From Paramecium sonneborni (taxonomy: Eukaryota; Ciliophora; Oligohymenophorea; Peniculida; Parameciidae): DNA of 64,000 nucleotides. The notes below the pieces were generated by a model. It had not been told where the DNA came from. It saw only the letters and a program-made list of their open reading frames with translations, and ran no database searches. Where the stretch lies: positions 92,662 through 156,661 of the forward strand of contig CAJJDN010000177.1 of the NCBI GenBank assembly GCA_905182985.1, in the 5' to 3' direction. Both the position numbers and the translations under genes were made by a program. Below, in pieces: positions 28,483 to 39,462 of this stretch (position 1 is the stretch's first letter; every line of letters starts with the position of its first letter).

Positions 28483-30615
28483 TAATATTATTGTATTGCA
28501 GTGACTCTTAGTGATGAAATATATTCCAAATAGTAATACTAAAGATGTTTAATGGTTTATTTGTCAATTTCATACTTAGATGGCACTTTGAAATGATTTA
28601 ATTATTCAAAATTGTATTTGATTCTAAGATGAATTTAATAAATATACACCTTTATTGAAAAATCATTTATTCTTAATAATCTCTCAAATTTCTTTTTCCT
28701 TGAGATGCTTCTCTTATTGCAGAATCTAAAATACTCCATTTAACTAAATCATTCATTTAATCTAAGAGAGTGCGTAAATAGGAACAAAAATTATTTAATG
28801 GATTCCTATTTCTATTTTTATATTTTCTAGCTACCTCATTTACTTATTGAAATTATATATTATAAATTTGAACCACCAAGTCTCCTAATTCTACAAGTTC
28901 ATATTCTTATTATTCAATCTAAAACTTTTTATTATCATTAGTAACTTCATCAAATAAATTCTATTGAATATATTTTGCGTAAATAGATTAATTAGTATAA
29001 TCTGAATAAGATGTCGGTTCAAAACGATCAGCAAGTTAATAAATTAAACAATATGCATTAGTTTTAGATTTACCATCTCCATAAGCATCTTTCAACACCT
29101 TTTCTTCACTCACCTAAATAACATTTATATCATTAAACTTAAACCATTATTTTAACAATGGATTATAAATATAAGTATAATAATGACCAGATTCTGCAGC
29201 ACCTTCATGAATTAAAATACTTTACAAAAAATACTTATACTTTTTCATAATAGCATATAAATCTTCAATCTTTTAATTGATTTAATCTAATTACAATTAC
29301 AATCTCTATAAAATCAATTGAATACTCAATTTACATTAATCAATTCTTTATTGCATAATTTCATCATCTGGTTTTACTTCTTTCACATACTTTGCTGCTG
29401 TACCCAAAACAGTCAACATAGAAATCCCACTATAATTCTAATACTTTTCTATTTACTAAAGTAATTCACCTTACTAAATCTTTAATTCATTTAATTATTA
29501 TTATGTTTCTATAACTTTTTATCTATTTTCTAAAAGAAATCTGTCTGCATAAATTTCTTTGTCAAATCTAAATTCATCATTCAACTTTATTAATCCTCTT
29601 TCAGGATCATACCCAACTCTCTAAATCTAAAATAACAAAGAATCAGGTATCTAAGTAATCCAAATAGTTTTCTCTGCTAATTCAATCACCTCACTCCCAT
29701 TTCTATATCCCTCTATTAAAAATGAATTGTTTGCTTCCCAAGCTTAATATAAACTTTTATTCTTAACATTCAAAATTATCTGCAAAAATACTTATTCTTA
29801 TTCCTCACTCTAATTTCTTTAATTCGGATGTGTTATATACTCTTTAGTTTTACCAAAAAATAGTCTATTTATAATTGTTTAATTCTATAATTAAGATTAT
29901 AAAGGCTATTATTCTATTAATTTTGCTTTATTCTCATCCAATAATATCATTGACCTCGTTAATTATATTCCAGATCTATTTTATTATTAATCTGATTCTT
30001 ATATCTCTTCTTTACCTTACATCTCTGCATCCATTATCTTATTCTCATGATATTTCAATCCCTCATCAACACATGTTATAAATTATAAATTGAATTCCGC
30101 CCAATCCTTTTAATCACCCAATTAAAATCGATTACCAAATTCATCTACCACATTCAAGAATACTCTATATGGGTCTACATACTTACGATCTGTATGAACT
30201 AAATAAACAAATAGCCTAAAATAATCATTTTTTAAACCTCTATAAATGTACTTCATTCTTATTTAATAGATCCTCAAAATTCAATTATACTGGATATTTA
30301 AAACTTAATATCTCTTACACAAAAATTGGATTATGAAAATAAGTCTAAATCAAAGAATTCAAATAACAAACTAACATAAATATCAAATAAACCATTTGCC
30401 AAATTCTTTAATCCTACTGGTATGCCCTTCTATCGCAAACGTTAATCTGGAGTCAAAACGTCAAAAGATAATTCTCGCAATATCTGAGATTGTGATTATT
30501 CCTTTATTGGAGACTAAACATTTTTTAAAAGAACATCCAATATTTCCAAATTCCGGTTTTACTTACAAATTTATGAAGCCTTCTAAATCTACTACTAAGA
30601 AAATCCCATATTCAT
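28483..30615 (-). CDS. Ubiquitin-specific protease (USP, peptidase C19)
   Basis: ATG 30615 (MNMGFSQQQIQKASQICKQN), TGA 28483-28485. A 22-nt intron (30371-30392) interrupts the Cys box. Spliced, it reads GLKNLANVCYLNSLIQTYF with the catalytic Cys; unspliced, the Cys vanishes and a stop follows. A second 22-nt intron precedes LFVYLVHTDRKYVDPYRVFL, giving FGNRFQLGDQKDWAEF (the QQD-type block). The His box is ILIHEGAAESGHYYTYIYNP with WFKFND. YVDP and the layout recall the USP25/28 group. Removes ubiquitin from substrates. A 26-nt intron near the 3' end gives the final KVPSKYEIDKQTIKHL tail. Confidence 0.88.
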
Positions 30616-30761
30616 GTATTATTGCAACATTTTCAATAATATATAATTATTACTTAAAAAATTTATATTATACTTATCAATTTCTTTTTTAACTCCTTTT
30701 CTTATATTATTATAAAATAAATTAGATTTTAAATTCTTTACTTATTACATATTACTCATAA

Positions 30762-32062
30762 TCACACATTCAAACTTTCATTTATAAATAGTTTAAACGA
30801 AACCCATTCTTGTCCCGAAAGATCTTCTTCAACAAAATATTTTTTCACTTCATCAAATGAAAATGCATCTTCATCTTAATTCCCTTCTTCTTTTAAAAGA
30901 TCATAATAGATAAATTTTTTTTTGTAATAGAAATTACAATCTTTCATTAACTTTACAAGCAATAAAGCATTTTCACGTTAACCTAATACACTCAAAGATG
31001 ATATTACTCTCTGCAAACCAGATACATTATTCTAATTTTGAAATTTTTTAAATTGCACTTGATTTTATACTATTATTTTTTCTTCAAATAATTAAACACC
31101 CACATAACATAAATACATTTCAAAATTTTCAATTAATTATTTTATTGCCTTAAATTATTATTATCATTAATTACTTTCTCATCCTTGATTATTTTATTTC
31201 GCTCTCCTGGAGACAATCTTGAACTTTTATTAGTCTATTTACTATTATAAAAATTAGGAAACAATAGAGATAGGTAATTTTCATTCTTATTCATATGATT
31301 ATAAAACAATTCTATCTATTCAGTATTCTAATGATAGTTTCTCCAATGATACAAATGATTTTTAGTAACATCTTGGATATTTTCAAAATTTCCTCTCAGA
31401 AACCATTAATTTGGATATGCTTTCATTAGTTATGTCTAAACTAATTCTTATTCTTCTAATTCTTTCTTAAGACGATTTAATTCATTAGAATTAATAGATA
31501 AATTAAGAATTTAATAAGCATCCTAAAATTAATTTAATTCAAAGAACATGCTAAGCTTTTAGCTTAATTTTTAATAAAATGAATGATTGCTAGCAAGTAT
31601 TTTTTCCTCAAGTCTTATTTGTTAATTTAAATGGTATTCTTCATTATTTAAATTTAATGATTTCAATTCTAACTCTATATCATAACTCTTCTCTTCCTCA
31701 TAGAAAGTCTCCAATTATTATCTCCACAATTTCAAATTATCTTATGATTAATCGATTTATTGTAAAATTTATGATTTGAATTCATCAATTTTGGCATTAA
31801 GCTCTTAAATTTTTTATATCTATCTTTAAATTAGTAGGTTTGCTAATTCCAATGTGGTATTTTTATGATATTTTATTTTTTCTTTAGCCTTTTCCAAGGA
31901 TTCTGCATTTTAAGGTAATGTTTATTTTGATAAACATTATTAGCAAAAAAAAGTAATTTTGCTGTCTTGATTACCATTTACAACATAAAATAGTACATCA
32001 TATTTATGTTTGTATTAACATACAATTTTGTTAAGATTATCAAAAAGAATGGCTGAAGACAT
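30762..32062 (-). CDS. Coiled-coil protein of unknown function (424 aa)
   Basis: ATG 32062 (MSSAILFDNLNKIVCQYKHK), TGA 30762-30764, one 26-nt intron (31149-31174), exact codon length. The N-terminus has a Cys pair (FFCQQC) that may be half of a zinc site. Residues ~60-230 are coiled coil (ELNAKIDEFKSQILQQIDQS and onward). The C-terminal third is globular and acidic. A serine-rich patch (SSRLSPGER) precedes the intron. Not recognised; similar plans occur in many ciliate cytoskeletal proteins. Confidence 0.75.
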
Positions 32063-32398
32063 TTTTTGAAGAATTATTATATTATTTTATTATTAATAAA
32101 AAATATATAAATATCTTTAAAAAAATCACTTTAATCATTAAAAGTTATGAGTCATAATAGAAATTAATAAATTATTTTTATAGTATATATAATTTTAATT
32201 TTTTAATAGAATAATGAAAATTTAAATTGTCATAATATGGTTTAAAAAAATTTTTTTCAATGGCAGTTTCCCTTGTCAAAGAAGATTATTAAATTTTATA
32301 ACTAAATATATTCCTCTTAAATTTTGAAAATAAGATTATTATAGTATAGTGTTTTTAATAATTATAATACTTATAAGATTTAAATAATATTTTCGTAT

Positions 32399-33282
32399 GT
32401 CTGAACTTCTAGATTTAAATTATATGCAAATTTTAATTGCTTAAAGAAAATTGAGGATTAATTTTTAATTTATAAATATAACAACGAAAATATATTCAAA
32501 CCATCTTATTTATATCAATTATTTCCTAGTCTCATTAAATTTTTATTAATTCATTTTAATTATCATCAATTTCCTATAGTTAAGAAATTTATTATTCATT
32601 TTAATCTTATTTCACCAAATTTAGTTTTCTATTTTGTACTAAGCTTATTTTATAATCATGATGATTGATATTTGAGATCAAAAATATATTTACTTATTGA
32701 ATTGCAAATTTAAATTCAAACTAAGTTGAAATTTCCATTCATTAGCGATTCAATGATAATATAAGAATAAATCTATTATAATAAAAAATTATCATTTAAA
32801 TAATTTATCATAAATTTGTTGCTTATTTTTAGACTGTTAAAAATGATAAAAGGAATCAATTTATTTATCATTATTTTTTATTCCTTCATCAAAAAATATA
32901 AGGGGAAAAAAGATAATGGGGAAAAAAAAGGTTCCTGAAAGTATGATAAAATATTAAAGAGACAATTAATAAAGATCATACTTTTAGAATTTCAATAGAT
33001 GCCTGGTCATGATTATATTCTTAGGAAACAAGTAGAAAAAATTTGCTTCAAATAAGAATAGTTAGTTATTTATCATTTATAGTTTTGATTCAAATAATTG
33101 ACAATTAGATTGGAAAAAAATTGTATATAGAAAACTTATACGTTAAATTATAGGATGGATTTGATTTTGTAGAATTTATTGAGAAAAATATCACTATAAA
33201 ATGTTTCAAATAATCATTGGTTCAAATAATAAATGTTTTAAATTGCATGAATTGGTTTGAAATAATTTTGTATTAATATTGA
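32399..33282 (+). pseudogene. Possible degraded or multi-intron gene
   Basis: Several segments with protein-like composition lie in different + frames: an opening MSELLDLNYMQILIAQRKLR, a middle part (MPGHDYILRKQVEKICFKQ) and a good C-terminal stretch (DGFDFVEFIEKNITIKCFKQ, ending FEIILYQY at TGA 33280-33282). In-frame TGAs and frame changes between them could not be removed with ordinary short introns. Either a decayed gene copy, common after Paramecium genome duplications, or a gene whose introns I could not place. Confidence 0.35.
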
Positions 33283-33310
33283 ATCATATTGCTTTTTATT
33301 AAGTTTAAAA

Positions 33311-33862
33311 TTTTCTTAAAATTATACATAGATCCTTTTTAATTTTTTTTCTATTTTAAAATAATTTAATCTAATTTTAGTAAATTTAAATTTAAAGATA
33401 GATAACGTTTAAGTTCACTATAATTTTTTTAAAATAAAATATTAAAATGGTTTGATATTTTCTTATTAAATGTATAAAAGTGATAAAAAATTGAATCTTG
33501 AAAAGAGTATTAATCAAAAATGAAATGAATCAAGTGATAGTATATAAAATAAATTTATTGTAAATGAATACACAAATGAGAGTTTTTTTAGCTCTGGATC
33601 ACATAAGAAATTTGCTATGACAGTCAATTTTTAATGAATCAATTAATCAAGAAAAAGCGTTCTTATAGGCGTATTTGGATTTTGATGTTGTAATAGAAAC
33701 AGTAAATAATATTAATATTCAATAAAAGTTTATTATTTTGAATAATAATTATATTATAATTAATATAATTGATTATAATTTTTCTTAAAATATTAATTAA
33801 TATAGTAATATAATATAAATAAAGAAAGAACTTATTATTAATATATTCGACTTTTATAATAT
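33311..33862. other. AT-rich intergenic stretch
   Basis: Mostly TA-rich sequence downstream of the PLAA gene. A short reading from ATG 33470 (MYKSDKKLNLEKSINQK) continues in the same frame beyond a TGA at 33521-33523 to 33637 (for example NEYTNESFFSSGSHKKFAM). This may be a remnant but is too short to call. Confidence 0.4.
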
Positions 33863-36190
33863 TCAAATTTACATACTCAATTTAACTTCTTCTAAACATT
33901 AAAGGGTATCTTAATTATTAGTATCAATAACTAATGATTAAACGTAAGAATAACTAATTTTCTTACATTATTCTCTAATTTGTTAAGCAGGAGATCTCAT
34001 TAAATTTCCTAAAGCAGTAACTAATTTAGCAATAGTTTAAAGATCTCTTTATTAATGTTCTAGGAAGGTTATAATGGATTCTGATAATAATTCACTAGCT
34101 TTATCATTCAATCCATTTCGTTAATAAATTCCAATAGATAAATTGAGCATTAGATTACTAAGTACTTGGACAGTCTAGATATAATAAAATGTTATACTTT
34201 TTCATCAGCATCTAAGAGACTCATAACAATATCTTTAATTATACTTAAATGATACAAGATGGCACATGAATTAGTATTGTGTTTTAAGCAATTACATAAT
34301 GTTTATAATGCTAATCTTACAAGTACAGCATTAATAGGTTAAGTTCTAACAATGGTTAAGATATTCAAGAATAGATTCATTCCTTTTTCTAAACCTGCAA
34401 ATAATTGTTCACTACTATGATGAAGACAAAATAATCTAAAGAAATCATAAACAGGTAATAAATTTTGAGCATCCCATTTTAATAACTTTTGAATGAAAAT
34501 AAGGCTGACAGAGTTTTCTATATTAACTGTTTTTTAAACTGATTATTACCCTAAAGATTCAATTCCTTTATTAAAAATGAGAGTTTCTTTTTCAGTTAAT
34601 TTGAATTCTTCAGTAAGTTGAGCATTTAGTTCAAATAATTTTTTACTCAAACCTTATAAATTTTAGCTTTCATAATAAGTACATTAAGTATAAGGAATGT
34701 ATTAAAAGTCAATTTATTTTTTAGCCTATTACTATTATTATAACTATTATTAATTAAATTATTCTTTCATAGTTTCTAATTCTGATTTTTATTATCTTGA
34801 AGATTATCCAAAAGAGGTATTTTTTTTTAAGAAATTAACAATTTATTAAAGATAATGTTTAGAGTATCCTTCTCTTAAACAAAACTTTTCAGCAGTATTA
34901 TAAAAGCTTTCTCCTTCATTATATGGTAATAATTTAGTAATTCCATAATCATCTTCAACATCAAATACATGATCATACTCTCCAGCATCAAAATATTTAT
35001 CTCCAGGAAAATACTTCTTTTAATTAGTAGATCCTTTACCACCAATAACATCTCCTATTAATTACCAGTTTTTATTAATAGCACTCCACATATATGCTTC
35101 AGGTTTATTTCCATTTCTAAATAATCTAATTTCTCCTTCTTTCTTTCCTACCATACTATTCAATTTATCTATTCCTGGTAATTTATTTATTTCTTCTTCT
35201 GACATTCCTCCTTCTTATTTTGCATTAGATAATGATGCTTCTTATTCTAATCCATCAATTTCTGCTTAAGTAGCAAATCTTGTTTAATCTGTTGTAAATA
35301 CTCTTACCTTTCCATCACTTGTTCCTATTATTATATCATTTTAATTATTTATTGCTATTGTCCATACTGTATCTGGTAATTATATTGTTTGTATTGCATT
35401 TCCATCTAAATTCCAAATTATTACTAATCTATCATCACCTCCACTAATCACATAATCTATATTAACTTTCATTGTAAAAACAAAACTTTTATGTCCTAAA
35501 AATGTTTAGATTAATTCTAAATCTTTTGACCAAAGTTTAATTGTTTCATCATTTGAACATGTTATATAACCACCTATAGGAGATGGCAATATTTCTCTTA
35601 TTATATCTTTATGAGCTTCAACACTCTTTACTTTACTCTCCTTACACCAACTATGTAAAATACCATCTTAAGATCCAGTTATAAAATTTAAATTTTCATC
35701 TCCATAAACTGCTACTCCATATTTATGTCCACTCAACCTATAAATTTATTTCATTTAACTTATATCCCAAACTATAGCTGTTGCATCCCATGATCCTGAA
35801 ATTAATATCTTTATTTTATAATCATTACATATACATTTTCTGAAATGCTTTTTAAAGAACATACTTATTAATCATGTCCCTCTAAAATACCAAGTGGATT
35901 TCCCTCATTATCTATTAAATATATTTGCTTATCATGTCCTATTGCATACCCTCCATTTACTCTTGCACATGTTGCATATATGTATTTCTCAAAGAATGAT
36001 AATAATGTCACTTCTTTATATTAATTATCTTTCATTTCAAATATCTTTGCTCTTTTATCACTAGAGCCTAATCAAATTACATATAATTATTATTACATGT
36101 TAATAATTCATTTCCTTATGTTGAAATTGATCTCACTATACCATTGTGTGCTGAAATTGTTTAACTCAATTTATATTACTATCCCTCCAT
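33863..36190 (-). CDS. PLAA: PLAA/Doa1(Ufd3)-like WD40-PFU-PUL protein
   Basis: ATG 36190 (MEGQQYKLSQTISAHNGIVR), TGA 33863-33865; introns include one of 31 nt or slightly fewer early on and a 26-nt one before ILISGSWDATAIVWD. The N-terminal half is a seven-bladed WD40 propeller (GHKYGVAVYGDENLNFITGS, GGYITCSNDETIKLW, YVISGGDDRLVIIWN). It is followed by a PFU ubiquitin-binding domain (KYFDAGEYDHVFDVEDDYG, then LPYNEGESFYNTAEKFC) and a C-terminal PUL armadillo domain (LPVYDFFRLFCLH and onward). This is the exact PLAA/Doa1 order. The family binds ubiquitin and Cdc48/p97 and maintains ubiquitin homeostasis. Confidence 0.93.
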
Positions 36191-36826
36191 AATTAATGAT
36201 TTTATATTTATTATTTTAACATTAGTATTTGAAAATCCATTTTATTAACTCTACATCACTTCATTAAATAGAAACATCCTATAAATTATTTCTACATCAA
36301 TAATTTCAAAAACATTACACTACACTAAAATTACAATCAAATTTCGAAAGAAAATTAAAATCATTTCAAATATCACTCTCTTATAAACAAAAAAAGACAT
36401 TTATAAGATAGGATTGTAAGAACAATTTTTATTTTATTCTCCCATCAAAATATGATTAAAAGAAAGAATATTTACAATCTCCTTTAATTCCATAACTTAA
36501 ACACTTTTTAGCTACTTTATTAATTGAAGGATATGATGTTCATTACATGAAATGACTCGTTGCAATCAAATTGTCAAGTAAAATTTTAAATATATATATA
36601 ACAGTATTTGATATTGATAACAATTAAATTAGATAACAACACTTTAAGTAGCAAAATAAGTAATAAATGATTATTTATATATATATTGATTTAAAGTGGG
36701 TTGTGTATATTTATATTTTAGTAATAGGATTGATTGATTTATATAATAAAAGATTAATTATTATTTATATGAAGTAAGAGTAATGAAATGAATAGATGAT
36801 AAGTAAATATATATAATAATGATAAA
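36191..36826. other. Intergenic, no supported gene
   Basis: About 640 bp between the starts/ends of two minus-strand genes. A 33-codon ORF near 36452 and scattered short readings have no recognisable features. TA-repeat-rich around 36590-36800. Confidence 0.5.
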
Positions 36827-37380
36827 TCATTATTTTTTACTAAAGAGAGCATCAGTAAGATTATCGATTGCCTCTTTCAATTTAGAGATTTCAAAACTTG
36901 ATGTTTCTTTGAAAATAAATTTATTTTTGAATTTCTTAGAATCTAATCCTAAAACTTTGATGAGATCATCTTTATTAAATCTATTCTTTTTATCATTCTT
37001 ATTAAATAGAAAAAGGATGGGAATAGCACTTTTTTTGATTAAATCATCATTTAAAACTTCTTCAATAAGATGTCTTTATAAATGAAACCTAATAATAAAG
37101 TTTGTGAATAAAACCTATATTCAGAATCACTAGTATCAATGACATAAATCATTGCTTGAATATCTTGATAAAGTATTCTCCAATTCGATCTATGACGACC
37201 ATTTCCAGACATATCATAAATTAGACAATATTTTCCAATTTTAGGGCAAATTACATAATGAATTTCCATGGTTGGAGTAGGAAATATTTCCATTCTTTAA
37301 CTATTGGAAAGTGTACGCAATAAACTAGTTTTACCTGCATTATCTAATCCAATACAAATAGCACTAAATGCAACTTACAT
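36827..37380 (-). CDS. ARL6/BBS3-like small GTPase of the ARF family
   Basis: A 175-residue protein from ATG 37380 with one 26-nt intron (37089-37114); exact codon length. G1 is GLDNAGKTS, switch I has PTPTMEI with the G2 Thr, G3 reads DMSGNGRHRSNW, G4 is FNKNDKK, and YVIDTSDSEYR matches the ARF core. DMSGxGR and IPILF..NK are characteristic of ARL6 (BBS3), which recruits the BBSome to ciliary membranes. Oddities: G3 has Asn where ARFs have the catalytic Gln (GNG for GQG), and the N-terminal amphipathic helix is nearly absent. An in-frame ATG at 37410 (MTFDYSLIQQ...) would add ten residues but would overlap the divergent gene. Confidence 0.85.
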
Positions 37381-37391
37381 TTATTAAATTA

Positions 37392-39444
37392 ATGAGTAAT
37401 CGAAAGTCATATGGAAAAAAGTAAAGTAGAATATCATTAGGCGAGATTGATGAAATGTTTAATGATGCTGAATTCTGTTAAGCAATTAAGGATACATTTA
37501 AGAAATAATCTAGTACTGTTCGTCATGATGGACCATCTTAGACAACAAATATGTTTTATTAGAAACCAACAATATCTTAGATTATAAGATTGAAAGCAAA
37601 AGAATCTAATACAGTAACACGATGTCCTTCATTAAAGAAAGAAGAACGTAAGACTAGATGGGCTAGTTTAATTAATGAAGGTAGAACAGAACATCATAAG
37701 AGATTACCATCTGATCTAGAGAATCTTCCAATATGTGATTAATATGAATAGTATAGTTATCTATCTAGAGAACATGAATCATTGATTTAAAATTTAAGTG
37801 AATTACCTCAATCTATTAAAATGATGCTTTATTCTAATATGTATGAAGTTTAAAGAGCCAAAATGTGTGAACAAAAAAACATCCTAGATGATAAATTCAT
37901 ATTTACACTTTTTAATACTCTACTATAATTAGATAAATTAATTATTGAACCCTTACATTAATAAACTAGACCTGTGCTTAATTTTAAAATGCATTTTGTT
38001 TAAAATGCAGTTAATATAGTCTCTGAAACTATTGTATAGAGTGTACGAGAAGCATTAAGACATGATACAAGATTAGGAATATTTTTAGAAGGTTATTCTA
38101 AATTTTGGATGGTTTTAATAGATATCTAATTGTAATGGATGGGAAAAAGTTGTGCTGATTATATTGAAGCTTAAGTCAAAGAATTTAAAGAACAATTTAA
38201 AGAAGCTGTGGCTTAAAAAAATAAAGTAGAAGATTAAATGATCTAAATGGATAAAGAATTCAAAGCTATGGAAGCATAATACATTCGTAAACATGAATAC
38301 TTATAATAACAGTTATTATCTGTTTAATAAGAATTTCAAGATTATATGGTAGCAGTTCAATAAATGAGTGATCTTAGAATTGCAGAAGAAAGAATGAATT
38401 CAGTTGGTTTAAAAGCTTTAGAATTGGAAAGCATATTCAAACAATATGATAAAGTAGCATCTTAACATTCTCTTGTGTTTCAGAAAGACATTAAAGAATT
38501 GGGAAGTGCTTTAGTTCAATAAAAGAAATAGAATTAACCTCTACCAATGAGACATTAAGAAGCATAAATACGATTAGGATGTCCTAAATTATAAGAAGAG
38601 AATTATTAATCGCATTAATTAAATTCTATAGGTATTTTTATGTAAGTTCATCCATTTTAAATTCTGTTTGAAATTAATAAAGAATTAGAAATGGATTACC
38701 CAATTCTATTAAATAATTTCCTTGATTACTTGACTCAGATTGGAGATATCGTTTCTAATGTTTGTAAAATATTTATAGATTGGGTTGGAGACGAAGATAA
38801 ACTAAATGCTATTCTAACATATTTTAGTGAATGTGATCTCGATTAAGCAATAAATTAATTGTATGCTATTATATTTGGAATTCGAGAACATCGTTAATTA
38901 AGTTCTGTTTCTCTTTAAAGATTATTAAAATATTATAAAGACATGTAAGATTAACATGATTATCAATTAAATGAATATTTTACAATAAAGGAAGCATCTC
39001 CTTATTTTTAATTGTTATTTCCAGAAGAATTCAATGAAAAAATTACTAATAGTTAAAAATAATAGATGACATTATTGGAACTATTGTTAATGTTAGCGTA
39101 ACATTTTTAGATGATAGAAAATAAATAATGGGCAGGATGGTTATATAAATAAGAAATTGATTCTGAAGATTTGGATATGAATGTGGTACTGTATTATTAT
39201 TATAATTATAATTTAGATCAAATAATTCATTGAGTTACGTAACCAACTTAATAGACCACTTGAAGATACCATCAAATAAGTGAGATAATTATCTTTACTA
39301 CATCCTGGTTTATTTTATAAGAGTAAATAAGCTCCATTAGAAAGAATGAAAGCATCTGTACGTAAAGTGCAACGAAAAAATTCACAAAGATCTCCTCTCA
39401 AGAGATCAAGTACTTTGATTAAAGCTATAAGTATAAAAAAGTGA
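37392..39444 (+). CDS. Hypothetical coiled-coil protein (673 aa)
   Basis: ATG 37392, TGA 39442-39444, with one 31-nt intron (GTACTG...TTTAG, near 39185) and an exact codon length. Ser/Arg/Lys-rich N-terminus (SNRKSYGKKQSRISLGEIDE); a helical middle with coiled coil at about residues 260-400 (FKEQFKEAVAQKNKVEDQMI); a globular helical C-terminal part (MDYPILLNNFLDYLTQIGDI); a very basic end (RKNSQRSPLKRSSTLIKAI). Not recognised. It is divergent from the ARL6-like gene with only 11 bp between start codons, so the pair shares its promoter region. Confidence 0.8.
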
Positions 39445-39462
39445 TATATTAATTATATAAAT

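Noticed and set aside
28483..30615. USP read as catalytically dead (no Cys in the first box)
   Set aside because: A 22-nt intron with normal ends restores the NVCYLNSL Cys box; the enzyme is probably active.
30396..30692. 98-aa + strand ORF
   Set aside because: Shadow of the USP N-terminal exon on the minus strand, which contains the Cys box.
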